This document shows, piece by piece, positions 1-7,908 of a stretch of DNA of 11,113 nucleotides. The DNA lies in contig CALFOA010000475.1 of the NCBI GenBank assembly GCA_937919795.1, positions 1 to 11,113 of the forward strand. Direction: 5' to 3'. The notes below the pieces were generated by a model. The model ran no database searches. It had not been told where the DNA came from and saw only the letters and a program-made list of their open reading frames with translations. Source of the DNA: an uncultured Neisseria sp. Its GTDB lineage: Bacteria > Pseudomonadota > Gammaproteobacteria > Burkholderiales > Neisseriaceae. The first letter of the stretch is position 1. Each line of letters begins with the position of its first letter. A program made the position numbers and the translations under genes.

Positions 1-213
1 CATAACAGGCTGTCCATCCCCATCTACAACAGCGTAACGATGCGCCGAAGAATACTCGCATTCGGGATATACCGGCTGCTCAATGGTATCGTAATAAAGC
101 TGCTGTTCCTCTTCTGCATTAGCAATCCCGACTTCCGGCTTAGGACGTTCTAGGGTTGTACATCCAGCCAACATGGCCGGTAAAATCAAAAGCGTTAAAA
201 TACGTTTTTCCAT
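1..213 (-). CDS. Partial lipoprotein, 3' end outside window
   Basis: An open frame of 71 codons starts with ATG at 213 and runs off the left edge without a stop, so only the N-terminal part is visible. The start is supported by a GAGGAA ribosome-binding site about six bases upstream. The protein begins with Lys/Arg, then a hydrophobic stretch ending in the lipobox LAGC, so signal peptidase II cleavage before Cys18 is expected and the mature protein should be lipid-anchored in the envelope. The visible mature part is rich in Glu and Tyr and contains no domain that I recognise. It follows the next lipoprotein gene by 89 bases on the same strand without a visible terminator, so the two may be co-transcribed. 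Confidence 0.8.
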   Translation of the reverse strand, partial: MEKRILTLLILPAMLAGCTTLERPKPEVGIANAEEEQQLYYDTIEQPVYPECEYSSAHRYAVVDGDGQPVM

Positions 214-302
214 TATGGTTCCTCGGTTGCTACAAGGTGATGATTGCGTTGATTAGAATAAGGTTTTCGTTCATTTAAACCCGTATTATTCTTGATTCCA
301 GA

Positions 303-1073
303 TTAATCTCCAAACACCGCCTGATTAACTGCTTCAACCGCCTCTTTCAATGCACGGTAGCTTTCGGTTTCCGGCTCGCTGGCAGAAGCAGTACCGTCTT
401 CCAGAAAGTATTGTTCTTTACGCTGGGCTTCGTCAGACGAAGACTCGTTACCGCTAACTTCAACAATTGATGCCGTTTGGCCGTTGGCATACCAACGCTT
501 GATCTGCTCCTGATAGGCACCGGATTCTTCGTTGGTCGATATTGTGGTTTCAATGGTTTTCCCGTCCTTCAGGATTTTTTTGTCATTTTTCTGTGGGATC
601 TGTTTCTCTTCCAAACACAGCACTTCTTGGCAAAAACCATTTAAGTTATAGCGCTCGTTATCAAACACAAACATTACCTGCACCATTTTGCCTGCTTTGT
701 TATAAAGCGACAAATAACCACGACTGCGTTCCGAATGAGGATCCTGGATATCGATACCGTAGAACAGGCCGGTTTGTTTGTGGCCATCGGCATAGAAATC
801 TTGTATCAGGTACAGGCCGTTGTCCTGCAAGCCGTAAGACTCGCGGTAATAACCTTGTGGGTCTTTGTTTTCAACCAAATTCCAGTCTTTATCGAAATAA
901 ACCGTTTCCTTCACACTTTGTGCTTTCGCTACTTCCTGAATGGCCTTCGTGCGCTTTAAAAACGCCGCTTCAGTTTGCGGCAAATGATCGACATCGGCGT
1001 AATCTTGACTGCTCGGTAAGCTCTGGCAGGCGCTCAAGGCTAAAGCGAGCAATAAGGGAATGATTTTCCTCAT
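303..1073 (-). CDS. Lipoprotein with MORN-like (YwqK-type) repeats
   Basis: A 256-residue protein starts at an ATG preceded by AAAGGAAT. It has a classic lipoprotein signal, MRKIIPLLLALALSAC, with lipidation predicted at Cys16. The mature part contains several short motifs of the aromatic-x-x-(D/N)-G type, for example FYADGHKQTG near residue 95, a related stretch near residues 119-140 and RWYANGQTAS near residue 193. These resemble MORN_2 repeats of the YwqK-like family, which form beta-hairpins and are common in Neisserial and other envelope lipoproteins. The C-terminus is acidic. No enzymatic motif is seen, so the biological role is unknown. It lies directly downstream of the pta terminator and upstream of a second lipoprotein gene. 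The lipoprotein call is strong; the repeat family call is moderate. Confidence 0.82.
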   Translation of the reverse strand: MRKIIPLLLALALSACQSLPSSQDYADVDHLPQTEAAFLKRTKAIQEVAKAQSVKETVYFDKDWNLVENKDPQGYYRESYGLQDNGLYLIQDFYADGHKQTGLFYGIDIQDPHSERSRGYLSLYNKAGKMVQVMFVFDNERYNLNGFCQEVLCLEEKQIPQKNDKKILKDGKTIETTISTNEESGAYQEQIKRWYANGQTASIVEVSGNESSSDEAQRKEQYFLEDGTASASEPETESYRALKEAVEAVNQAVFGD

Positions 1074-1209
1074 AAGGATTCCTTTGAATCAGAAAAACTA
1101 AGAATTATTGAATGAATTTCCAAGCCACTATACCCAAGTTCTCAACCCTTGGCTATCAGTTGATTAAATATAAAATATCCATAAAATCAGCAACTAAACA
1201 ACAAAAATA

Positions 1210-1237
1210 CCTGTCTGAAAGATATTTTTCAGACAGG
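1210..1237 (-). terminator. DUS-type hairpin terminator after pta
   Basis: An 11-base inverted repeat (CCTGTCTGAAA at 1210-1220 and its complement at 1227-1237) with a six-base loop begins about 25 bases after the pta stop. Read on the minus strand the hairpin is followed by TATTTTTG, a T-rich tail that fits intrinsic termination of pta. The right arm is an exact DUS at 1228-1239. The left arm has one substitution (TACCTGTCTGAA at 1208-1219), so only one arm is a consensus uptake signal. The plus-strand side also ends in T-rich sequence, although no plus-strand gene is seen to use it. Confidence 0.8.
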
Positions 1238-1261
1238 CATTTTATTCAGCAAAAATACGGA

Positions 1262-2743
1262 TTATTTCGCCATTTGCTCGGCTTGAATCGCGGTGAGCGC
1301 GATGGTGTACACAATGTCTTCCACCAAGGCGCCGCGTGACAAATCGTTTACCGGTTTACGCAAACCTTGCAGCATCGGGCCTACGCTCAATACGTTGGCA
1401 TTGCGCTGTACTGCTTTGTAGGTACAGTTGCCAGTGTTCAAATCCGGGAACACAAATACCGTGGCTTTGCCGGCCACCGGGCTGTTCGGTGCTTTAGACT
1501 TGGCTACGCTCGGTACACAGGCGGCGTCGTATTGCAGCGGGCCGTCTACCGCAATATCCGGACGTTTCTGTTTCACCAACTCCACTGCAGCGGCCACTGC
1601 TTCTACATCGGGGCCGGCGCCGGAAGTGCCGGTAGAGTAAGAAATCATCGCCACGCGCGGCTCGATGCCGAAGGCTTGGGCGGAATCAGCGGTTTGAATC
1701 GCGATTTCGGCCAACTGCTCGGGCGTCGGATTCGGGTTCACCGCGCAATCGGCGTAAGCCAGTACTTGGCCGGGCAGCAGCATAAAGAATACGCTGGAAA
1801 CAATGCTGGCGCCAGGTGCGGTTTTAATCAACTGCAAGGCCGGGCGGATGGTGTTGGCAGTGGTGTGTACCGCGCCGGAAACCAAGCCGTCCACATCGTT
1901 TTGCGCCATCATCATGGTGCCCAGCACCACGGTGTCTTTCAGTTGTTCGCAAGCCTGCTCGGGGGTTAAGCCTTTGCTCTTGCGCATTTCTACCATAGGC
2001 TCAACATATTGCGCCATCAAGGTTTCCGGATCGATGATTTCCACCGAATCTGGCAACTCCACACCGATTTCCTGCGCTACCGCCATCACTGCCTGACGCG
2101 GTGCCAGCAATACGCAGCGGGCAATGCCTTTTTCATGACAAATCGCCGCAGCGTGCACGGTACGCGGCTCAGCGCCTTCCGGCAACACAATGCGTTTATT
2201 GGCTTTGCGCGCCGATTCCATCATATTGAAACGGAATTGCGCCGGCGACATTTTTTCCGCTTGCGGCTCAGCCAGTTTAGCCGTACCTTCCAGCGCACCT
2301 ACTTTACCCAAATAAGGCAAACCGGCTTCTTTGGTCGCCTCGGCACCACAACCGATCACACCGGCCAATTCCACATTTTTGCCATTGAAAATCTGCTTGG
2401 CCAATTTCAAACGACGGCCCAAGCCACCTTCTTCGGATGTAGCGAACACCACGCGGGCGTTAAACGAAGTGGCCAAATCGACATTTTGCGCGGCCATAAA
2501 TACGCGCTCGGCATCGGGGGTGATGCCTTGAATCACCAAATTGGCTTTATTGATTTGGGCGGCACGGCCAACCAGCAAATCCATCCAGTCATCCGCTTCA
2601 CCGGCGGCAATCAAACGCTCAGCTTCCGCCTGATTTTCCAATACATTAAATACCGCCGCATCCGGCAGCGCCGCTGCCAATGCTTCAGCTGCTTCTACCG
2701 CATCCACATGCGGGCATACCGGTACGATTAAAACTTTAGCCAT
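1262..2743 (-). CDS. pta: Phosphate acetyltransferase
   Basis: This enzyme interconverts acetyl-CoA plus phosphate with acetyl phosphate plus CoA, the first step of acetate overflow with acetate kinase. The 493 residues consist of an N-terminal domain of about 170 residues and a C-terminal PTA_PTB catalytic domain. The catalytic domain shows RIVLPEG (184-190), [16 protein letters not shown] (289-304), [10 protein letters not shown] (368-377), PDLNTGN (433-439) and [11 protein letters not shown] (466-476). The latter contains Ser469, Arg470 and Asp476, matching the catalytic Ser-Arg...Asp of the Methanosarcina enzyme. The protein is shorter than the roughly 700-residue enterobacterial Pta: the N-terminal domain has no visible P-loop and no DRTGG regulatory domain is evident. 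AGAGG precedes the ATG. No acetate kinase gene lies beside it, and it has its own terminator, so it appears monocistronic. Confidence 0.96.
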   Translation of the reverse strand: MAKVLIVPVCPHVDAVEAAEALAAALPDAAVFNVLENQAEAERLIAAGEADDWMDLLVGRAAQINKANLVIQGITPDAERVFMAAQNVDLATSFNARVVFATSEEGGLGRRLKLAKQIFNGKNVELAGVIGCGAEATKEAGLPYLGKVGALEGTAKLAEPQAEKMSPAQFRFNMMESARKANKRIVLPEGAEPRTVHAAAICHEKGIARCVLLAPRQAVMAVAQEIGVELPDSVEIIDPETLMAQYVEPMVEMRKSKGLTPEQACEQLKDTVVLGTMMMAQNDVDGLVSGAVHTTANTIRPALQLIKTAPGASIVSSVFFMLLPGQVLAYADCAVNPNPTPEQLAEIAIQTADSAQAFGIEPRVAMISYSTGTSGAGPDVEAVAAAVELVKQKRPDIAVDGPLQYDAACVPSVAKSKAPNSPVAGKATVFVFPDLNTGNCTYKAVQRNANVLSVGPMLQGLRKPVNDLSRGALVEDIVYTIALTAIQAEQMAK

Positions 2744-2940
2744 ATCAACCTCTTTCTTTATTGCATTCTGATGGTTTGAAACTAGGTGGAATATACCTGA
2801 AAACCGCAGCTGATTCTATATCGGCAAACGGATTCAGGAAGATTTATTGCAGTATTTTATTGCGCGCATTGTGATGATATTTGGGAAAACGACTATTTCA
2901 GTGGGCAATCACAGAATAAAACTAAGGATAGATGGATAAA

Positions 2941-2962
2941 TTGTATGATTTATTTCATACAA
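2941..2962. promoter_or_regulatory. Inverted repeat, candidate operator upstream of pta
   Basis: TTGTATGA (2941-2948) and TCATACAA (2955-2962) are perfect 8-base complements separated by six AT-only bases. The site is about 200 bases upstream of the pta start and just outside the flotillin terminator. It lacks a G/C-rich stem and is not followed by a T-run, so it looks more like a dimeric regulator site than a terminator. Which regulator would bind is unknown; its role in pta expression is inference from position. Confidence 0.35.
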
Positions 2963-3000
2963 ATTACTGAAACACATTGTAACCGGCCTTCTCCAAATAA

Positions 3001-3036
3001 AATGCCTGTCTGAAAACAATCTTTCAGACAGGCATT
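3001..3036 (-). terminator. DUS-pair terminator of the pspA-yqiK operon
   Basis: A 15-base perfect inverted repeat (3001-3015 with 3022-3036, six-base loop) is built from two exact DUS copies, plus strand 3003-3014 and minus strand 3023-3034. It lies 25 bases after the flotillin stop, and on the minus strand the stem runs straight into TTTTATTT. It therefore serves both as a strong intrinsic terminator and as a paired DNA uptake signal. Confidence 0.9.
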
Positions 3037-3061
3037 GGGTTTCACCACATCAGGTTAAGCC

Positions 3062-4780
3062 TTAGCTCTCGCTGCTGCCACTTACCCCTTTATCCAAACC
3101 TTGGGTTAAGCCGTTGATGTCGCCGCCGTTTAAGCCCAGCTCTTTCAACAAACCATCTACCAGCGGAGCTTGGCTGCGGTAACGCAAAGCGCTGTTGACC
3201 ATTTGGTCGGCCAGGCTGCCTTGCGCGTTGCTGCCGTCCACTGCATCCGAACCAGCGGAAGCACCGCCGAAACCGCCCAAACCGTTGACTTGCAGAATCT
3301 TGATGTCGTCGATATTTTCCATTGGGCGAACCGATTCGCGGATGATGTCCGGCAAGTGTTTCAGCAGCGCCAAGCGTACCTGCATTTCTACCTGCTCCAC
3401 GCTCAACACGTTGGCCGCTTCGTTGACCGCGCGGGTACCTTCGGCATCCACTTTGTATTGCTGCTCTTGCGCTTGCGCCAGCAGGATTTTGGCATCGGCT
3501 TCACCCTTGGCTTGCAAGCGCTGCTTCTCGGCCTCGGCTTCGGCGGAAATACGTACCGCTTCAGCGCGGTCTTGCGCAGCCAGTTTTTCGGCATCGGCGG
3601 CTACGGTTAACGCAATCGCATCTTTTTGCGCAGCTTCCTGCGCGGCAATCAGTTCTACCGCTTTGGCACGCTCGGCACGCTCGGTTTCGCGCACGGTAAC
3701 TACGCTCTCTTCTTCGCGCACCGCAGCGGCACGCGCTTTGTCGGCCTCGGCTTTGGCTTCCGATTCGGCGCGCGATTTCTCGGCTACCGCAATCGCGCGG
3801 TCTTGCTCGGCCAATTCGATGGCTTTACGGCGTTCCACTTCCGCCTGCTCGATGGCCTGCGCTTTGCGGATGTCTTCGTTTTTAATGTCCCGGTCGGCCA
3901 GAATGCGTTTCAAATCCACTTCACGCGCGGCGGCAATTTGTGCTTCTTCAGCTTCACGTTTTTTCGCTGCTTCCTGCTCGGCAATACTGGCTTCCTGCTC
4001 GGCACGGCGCACGGAAATCTCGCGTTCTTGTTCCAACTTGGCGTATTCTTCTTCACGCAAAATGTTCAGGCGGCTACGTTCGGCTTCCAAGTTTTTGGTT
4101 TTAATCGCCAAATCGGTATCCTGCTCGATGTCGTTACGCTTTTTGCGGCGCACTTCGATGGTTTCGGTGAGGCGGGTAAGACCTTCGGCGTCAAACGCGT
4201 TTTGTGGATTGAAGAATTTGAAATCGGTTTGGTCGAGGCCGGTTAAAGATACCGATTCCAGCTCCAAGCCGTTTTTATACAAATCTTCGGAAACGAATTG
4301 CTGCACTTTCTGCACAAAATCCACCCGCTTTTCGTGCAACTCTTCCATCGCCATTTCAGCGGCTACCGCACGCAGCGCATCAACAAACTTACCTTCCACC
4401 AATTCTTTCAATTGGTCGGGCGACATAGTTTTCATACCCAGCGTTTGCGCGGCGGTGGCGATGCTCTCGGCAACCGGTTTCACGCGCACATAAAACTCGG
4501 CCATCACGTCTACCCGCATGCGGTCGCGGGTAATCAGCGCCTGCTCAGCCGCACGGCGTACTTCCAGCCGCAAGGTATTCATGTTCACCGGAATAATTTC
4601 GTGCAATACCGGCAGCACCAGCGCACCACCGTTCATAATCACCTTTTCACCGCCGAAACCGGTGCGCACAAACGATACTTCTTTGGTGGCGCGGCGGTAC
4701 AGCCGGGTGAGAATCAGGCCGAGCACAAACAGGGCGACAAGAATAATGCCCGCAATGCTGCCGATGGAAATTAAATTCAT
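3062..4780 (-). CDS. yqiK: Flotillin family inner-membrane protein YqiK
   Basis: Flotillins are membrane-anchored SPFH/Band 7 scaffold proteins that oligomerise into membrane microdomains. This 572-residue protein (E. coli YqiK is about 550) has one N-terminal transmembrane helix (about 7-26), a basic RLYRRATKE segment, and an SPFH domain to about residue 200 including FVRTGFGGEKVIMNGGALVLPV. A very long Ala/Glu/Arg coiled coil follows at about 205-450. The C-terminal segment contains VRLALLKHLPDIIRESVRP and a Gly-rich tail typical of the flotillin C-terminus. GAAAGGAAA is six bases before the ATG. It is the last gene of the cluster that also encodes YqiJ, the partner with which yqiK is paired in E. 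coli. It is 97 bases downstream of the preceding membrane protein gene, with a DUS in the gap, so an additional promoter is possible. Confidence 0.94.
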   Translation of the reverse strand: MNLISIGSIAGIILVALFVLGLILTRLYRRATKEVSFVRTGFGGEKVIMNGGALVLPVLHEIIPVNMNTLRLEVRRAAEQALITRDRMRVDVMAEFYVRVKPVAESIATAAQTLGMKTMSPDQLKELVEGKFVDALRAVAAEMAMEELHEKRVDFVQKVQQFVSEDLYKNGLELESVSLTGLDQTDFKFFNPQNAFDAEGLTRLTETIEVRRKKRNDIEQDTDLAIKTKNLEAERSRLNILREEEYAKLEQEREISVRRAEQEASIAEQEAAKKREAEEAQIAAAREVDLKRILADRDIKNEDIRKAQAIEQAEVERRKAIELAEQDRAIAVAEKSRAESEAKAEADKARAAAVREEESVVTVRETERAERAKAVELIAAQEAAQKDAIALTVAADAEKLAAQDRAEAVRISAEAEAEKQRLQAKGEADAKILLAQAQEQQYKVDAEGTRAVNEAANVLSVEQVEMQVRLALLKHLPDIIRESVRPMENIDDIKILQVNGLGGFGGASAGSDAVDGSNAQGSLADQMVNSALRYRSQAPLVDGLLKELGLNGGDINGLTQGLDKGVSGSSES

Positions 4781-4814
4781 GGGATTTCCTTTCTTCTTTT
4801 AGTTAAATAAAGTT

Positions 4815-4826
4815 TTCAGACAGGCA
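4815..4826 (-). repeat. DNA uptake sequence (exact, single)
   Basis: An exact minus-strand TGCCTGTCTGAA lies in the 97-base gap ahead of the flotillin gene, about 35 bases before its start. It has no inverted partner, so it should not terminate transcription by itself. Confidence 0.9.
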
Positions 4827-4877
4827 TCGTAATGTGAAGCGCCTGAATTAAAGTACAACATTAATACCAATAACCAA

Positions 4878-5618
4878 CTACCATTTTTTCTGTTTATCTG
4901 CATAGCGCTGAAACATTTTCAGGAAATGCTGCCAGCTTTTCCAGGCGGATACAGCGGCCAGTACTGCCAAGCCAAGAAAAGCCAGACCGAGCGCGCCGTC
5001 GGCCGCCGAACGCTGCAACAAATCTTTCTGCCAACCGTTATGAAACACCGCTAACAGCCAAAACACCGCTAACGAATACAACAACGACCCTGCAAACCGC
5101 AAGCTAAGGCGGGTAATATTGACTTCAGCCTGTTGTTGTTCCGCCAAAGCCGCCGCCCGCCGCTCACCTCTCAATCGCCGCCACCGCCTGATATTTTGAT
5201 ACGTTGCACTGGCAAAAAGCGCCGTCGCTCCGGTACACAGCACCGCTGCTGTATTGTTTAGCTGAAAACTCTTCAAGGTAACAGCCAGCATGATCAAAGT
5301 TGATACGCCCCATACCAGCACACCTATCGCCAGCAAGATGCCCGAATACTTGCTAGCCGGCGAAAAAGGCTCTTGACCCAAACAGATACGCAATAATTGC
5401 CCGCCAAAGCGCCAACACAGATACGCCGTTGAAACCAGAAAAAACATCATGACCTGTTCAGGCGTATCAAACGTCAAGCGACCGTCTAAAAACAGACCGA
5501 TGCTGAATAATATAAATAAGGCAATTAAAAGCGCTATCAGCAGCAGGCTGTAACTTACCAACCGTAACAACCCGTTGGATTTCTTCAATGGCGTAGATTC
5601 ATGCTTAATCGAGTACAT
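4878..5618 (-). CDS. Multi-pass membrane protein of unknown function
   Basis: The 246 residues contain about six predicted membrane segments: near 18-44, 56-72, 90-113, 120-138, 172-192 and 206-226. A highly basic cytoplasmic loop (NIRRWRRLRGERRAAALAEQ, about 142-161) splits the protein into two halves, and the C-terminus is Lys-rich. The segment GQEPFSP at the start of the third helix resembles DUF2975-type membrane proteins, but this is a weak resemblance and no function is assigned. The upstream ribosome-binding site is poor (CGGAA). The gene sits between yqiJ and yqiK, which are adjacent in E. coli, so its insertion there suggests a role with the flotillin complex or a later acquisition. 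The flanking gaps (71 and 97 bases, each with one DUS) are larger than elsewhere in the cluster. Confidence 0.75.
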   Translation of the reverse strand: MYSIKHESTPLKKSNGLLRLVSYSLLLIALLIALFILFSIGLFLDGRLTFDTPEQVMMFFLVSTAYLCWRFGGQLLRICLGQEPFSPASKYSGILLAIGVLVWGVSTLIMLAVTLKSFQLNNTAAVLCTGATALFASATYQNIRRWRRLRGERRAAALAEQQQAEVNITRLSLRFAGSLLYSLAVFWLLAVFHNGWQKDLLQRSAADGALGLAFLGLAVLAAVSAWKSWQHFLKMFQRYADKQKKW

Positions 5619-5661
5619 CGGTTTTCCGCTTTGTTTATTTTGTTTTTAAACTTAATGCACG

Positions 5662-5673
5662 TTCAGACAGGCA
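5662..5673 (-). repeat. DNA uptake sequence (exact, single)
   Basis: An exact minus-strand TGCCTGTCTGAA lies between the yqiJ stop and the next gene. It is unpaired and therefore unlikely to terminate transcription. Confidence 0.9.
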
Positions 5674-5689
5674 TTTTCTGCCGTTACTC

Positions 5690-6355
5690 TCAATCCACCA
5701 AACTACCGCTCGGATTCACAATCGCTTTAAAAATATTGCCCTGCATCGACACCAGCAACACCGCTTCGCCCTGTTTCAATACCGCTTCGCCGTCCGGCTC
5801 CGCCATCACATAATGCTGTTGGCCGAAGCCGTCTCTAACCCGCACTTGCGCCGGGCTGCCAGGGCGGGCTTCGCCGAGTACCACCACGCCAACGCGGCCG
5901 ATTAGGCTTTTCTCTTCGATGGCAGTGGTTTCGTCTTTCGGCATAATCTTATACAAACCACCCGCCACCACCCGCACCACCGGCAGGCTGGCAAACCAAA
6001 CTGCCACCGCCGCCAGCAAGCCGTTTAAGTAAAAACCCAATGTGCCAAACAGAATGCTCTGCAACAAATAACCCAGTAAGCCGAAGATGGCGAGAAATAC
6101 CACCATCAACATCAACAGCGGAATTTTGCCGACATACAGCCAACTTAAGAAACGGATAAACACTCCGGCATCCACCGCATCCAAGCCCAGTTCCGGATGT
6201 GCCGCCTCGGTGAGGCTGTCGGGCAGCATGCCATCTACCCAGTCGCTGATACCGCCGAACAGCAGCGAGAACACTTCCAGAATGCCCAGCATTAGCATCA
6301 GCATAATGGCGACACCGAAAATCAGCGTTTGCGGCGCATTGATTAAATCCCACAT
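5690..6355 (-). CDS. yqiJ: YqiJ-type OB-fold/NfeD-like inner-membrane protein
   Basis: YqiJ proteins are the membrane partners of YqiK-type flotillins, with helices followed by a soluble OB-fold. This 221-residue protein has transmembrane stretches near residues 10-33, about 80-105 and 115-140. A cytoplasmic domain follows with KDETTAIEEKSLIGRVGVVVLGEARPGSPAQVRVRDGFGQ, which matches the layout of E. coli YqiJ (Ser-rich switch, AIxEExxIG, GxPaxxxVxDxFGQxHY). The frame can be extended 11 codons upstream to a TTG, but I chose ATG at 6355 because AAAGGAT sits seven bases before it and that ATG opens the hydrophobic N-terminus. The extension would also be partly encoded by intergenic sequence next to two DUS copies. 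It lies 63 bases after the Sel1 gene. Confidence 0.88.
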   Translation of the reverse strand: MWDLINAPQTLIFGVAIMLMLMLGILEVFSLLFGGISDWVDGMLPDSLTEAAHPELGLDAVDAGVFIRFLSWLYVGKIPLLMLMVVFLAIFGLLGYLLQSILFGTLGFYLNGLLAAVAVWFASLPVVRVVAGGLYKIMPKDETTAIEEKSLIGRVGVVVLGEARPGSPAQVRVRDGFGQQHYVMAEPDGEAVLKQGEAVLLVSMQGNIFKAIVNPSGSLVD

Positions 6356-6388
6356 GGTTTTATCCTTTATTTGTTTTATGAGCGACAA

Positions 6389-6416
6389 TGCCTGTCTGAA
6401 AGAATGCCTGTCTGAA
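6389..6416 (+). repeat. Two DUS copies in direct tandem
   Basis: Exact plus-strand copies of TGCCTGTCTGAA lie at 6389-6400 and 6405-6416, four bases apart, giving a 16-base direct repeat. They fill the gap between the Sel1-repeat gene stop (6419) and yqiJ. Same-direction copies cannot form the usual terminator hairpin, so transcription should pass through. Confidence 0.92.
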
Positions 6417-6418
6417 AA

Positions 6419-7402
6419 CTACTGCTGCGCCTTAACCGCCCCGCTTTCCAGTAAAGCCTTCTCTGCCATCGCACGGTCGTCCAGAGCCGACCACTCTTTC
6501 CAATAAGCCTCGCCATGTTCGCGGTCGCGCTCACTGATGTCGCCAGTAACTTTAACCTCTCGATACCATTTTCTCAAGCGCGTCATCAAGCCCGGTTTGT
6601 ACACATAGCGGCCCTCTGATAACAATAAAGCATAGCCGATCGCCGGGTCGTAATATTGCTTACTGCACTCCCGCGTGAGAAAACATTGCGAGAGCACGCG
6701 CACGGCCTTTGGATCACTGCCCACCGCCATGCCCATCCAATACAAGCCCACCGAACTTTCCTGCGGCACGCCGCGCCCAGTAGCGTACAGCCTGCCGAGT
6801 GCCAATTGTGCATCCGGCATACCCGCCATCGCTGCTTTCTGATAAGCTGCCGCGGCTTTGGCATAATCGGGATCAGGCAAATCTTCAATACACAATCCCA
6901 AATTCGACCACGCATCCGCCTGATTACCCACCTCCGCCGCCTGCTCCATCAAGCGGCAGCCGTACACGATATCCCGTTTCACGCCGCGCCCTTCCAAATA
7001 GGCAACGCCTAGATTAACCAGCGCACCGTCATGGCCTTTGGCCGCCGCTTTTTCAAAATACGGCACCGCCTGTTTCCAGTCGTTCTGATTCATGTATTTT
7101 TTGCCCTCGGCATACCAAGCGGCTACCTCGGCATTAGCTGCGGGCGGTAATGGATTTTCCGCAGTGGCGGTTGAAACCGGTGAAGCGGCTTCGGCAACAG
7201 GCGGGGTGGCAGCCGAAGCGGGTGCAGCTTTGGGAGCGACCGCAACAGTTGGTTCTGCCGCTTTACCCTTATCTGCTACTGCCGCCACCGTATCCTGTTC
7301 CCAGTTGTCGTACACTAAACCGGCGATGCTCAACACCAATACTAGCGCAGCGGCGGCGATCCATTTCCCACTCACGGGTTTGGGTTGTATGTCGTATTTC
7401 AT
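6419..7402 (-). CDS. Membrane-anchored Sel1-like repeat protein
   Basis: The 327 residues begin with a short cytoplasmic tail (MKYDIQPKPVSGK), a single membrane helix (about 14-31), and a Pro/Ala/Val-rich linker (about 40-90) typical of a periplasmic spacer. Sel1-like/TPR repeats follow at about 95-235, recognised by AVPYFEKAAAKGHDGALVNL, AYLEGRGVKRD, AYQKAAMAGMPDAQLALGRL and YATGRGVPQES. Sel1 repeats form alpha-helical superhelices for protein-protein contacts, so an adaptor role in the envelope is likely, perhaps linking the flotillin/PspA machinery to another complex. This role is inference. The C-terminal 90 residues are charged and unassigned. It starts 28 bases after hypB. Its first 12 codons exist a second time in degenerate form at 8008-8043, the trace of a tandem duplication. 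Confidence 0.87.
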   Translation of the reverse strand: MKYDIQPKPVSGKWIAAAALVLVLSIAGLVYDNWEQDTVAAVADKGKAAEPTVAVAPKAAPASAATPPVAEAASPVSTATAENPLPPAANAEVAAWYAEGKKYMNQNDWKQAVPYFEKAAAKGHDGALVNLGVAYLEGRGVKRDIVYGCRLMEQAAEVGNQADAWSNLGLCIEDLPDPDYAKAAAAYQKAAMAGMPDAQLALGRLYATGRGVPQESSVGLYWMGMAVGSDPKAVRVLSQCFLTRECSKQYYDPAIGYALLLSEGRYVYKPGLMTRLRKWYREVKVTGDISERDREHGEAYWKEWSALDDRAMAEKALLESGAVKAQQ

Positions 7403-7419
7403 GTTTTGACTTTCCCGTT

Positions 7420-7431
7420 TTCAGACAGGCT
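7420..7431 (-). repeat. Near-DUS overlapping hypB stop
   Basis: A minus-strand copy matches 11 of 12 bases (first base A instead of T) and ends on the first base of the hypB stop codon region. Its equivalent in the other duplicate copy is at 8061-8072, also 11 of 12 with a different base at the same position. Confidence 0.75.
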
Positions 7432-7886
7432 TATTGAAATTTATTCTCCGCGTATACCTTCAACTTAGTGACACTATCACTGAATTCGGTTATGCCTGTC
7501 TGAACGCCCATTGCACCGCTTACATCACCTTTTTTCATTCTGTCGCAATTATTTTTTACACTCTTCAGATCCGCGTTCATACTCCCCAGCTCATAGACGA
7601 GTTTAGTAGTTCTCAAGCGCAAAGCCCACAAATTCTGGCGGATACTTTCCATCTTAGCGCATGTTTCCTGCAAAAAAGCAGTTTGCTGTGCCGACGGATG
7701 TGTTACCGCCGCGTCCTGTATCTGCTGCAACAAGGCCTGCAACTCCTTGCCGCGGGGCACATCACCGATCACATCACGAATCTGCCTGATTTCCAGAATT
7801 TCTCGCTCGCGTATCTGATCTCTTTCGTATACGGTCCAAACACCGAAGCCTACTATGATCAAAACACAAACATACCCCCACCTCAT
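7431..7886 (-). CDS. Unknown membrane-anchored coiled-coil protein, paralogue of 8072-8725 (hypB)
   Basis: I do not recognise this 151-residue protein. It has a short basic N-terminus, one membrane helix (WGYVCVLIIVGFGVWTVY) and a helical, charged C-terminal part. By the positive-inside rule that part should be periplasmic. It is clearly related to hypA. Shared elements are WxYVxVLxxVGxGxWxVY, EIxQIxDxxG, ExCxKMExIRxNLxAL and a second Cys in KN(N/G)C. The two conserved Cys could form a disulfide if the domain is periplasmic. The frame opens at 7892 with ATGAAAATG. I chose the second ATG (7886) because it aligns with the hypA start and has AAGGA eight bases upstream, whereas the first has only two bases of spacing. 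It lacks the Gln/Met-rich insert of hypA. Confidence 0.7.
   Translation of the reverse strand: MRWGYVCVLIIVGFGVWTVYERDQIREREILEIRQIRDVIGDVPRGKELQALLQQIQDAAVTHPSAQQTAFLQETCAKMESIRQNLWALRLRTTKLVYELGSMNADLKSVKNNCDRMKKGDVSGAMGVQTGITEFSDSVTKLKVYAENKFQ
7493..7504 (+). repeat. DNA uptake sequence inside hypB coding region
   Basis: An exact plus-strand TGCCTGTCTGAA lies within the hypB coding sequence, about 60 bases before its stop. The homologous place in hypA (8134-8145) carries TGCCTGTCTCAA, one mismatch away, so the site predates or was carried through the duplication. Confidence 0.9.
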
Positions 7887-7908
7887 TTTCATTTTCCTTA
7901 TTGTTATT

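Larger units (their letters stand above)
2744..3061. other. Non-coding stretch between yqiK and pta
   Basis: These 318 bases contain no credible gene in either direction. From the right they hold the DUS terminator of the flotillin operon (3001-3036), an AT-rich segment with a perfect 8+8 inverted repeat (2941-2962), and then about 200 AT-rich bases that must include the pta promoter and leader. Several weak -10-like hexamers are present on the minus strand, but none has a convincing -35 at 16-18 bases, so no promoter is placed. Confidence 0.6.

Noticed and set aside
542..1063. 173-codon plus-strand open frame opposite the MORN-type lipoprotein
   Set aside because: There is no ribosome-binding site or family resemblance, and the minus-strand frame has a good start and lipobox.
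1127..1132. TATAGT hexamer upstream of the 303-1073 lipoprotein gene as a promoter -10
   Set aside because: No acceptable -35 was found at 16-18 bases, so the promoter is not supported.
2009..2731. 240-codon plus-strand open frame opposite pta
   Set aside because: The opposite strand encodes an unmistakable Pta with catalytic residues; the plus-strand product has no recognisable features.
3195..4493. 432-codon plus-strand open frame opposite yqiK
   Set aside because: It is rich in Ser, Ala and Arg with no domain and mirrors the Ala/Glu-rich coiled coil of the flotillin on the other strand.
6356..6388. 11-codon N-terminal extension of YqiJ from a TTG start
   Set aside because: A good ribosome-binding site lies inside the extension and directs the ATG at 6355; the extension would overlap the DUS-flanked gap.
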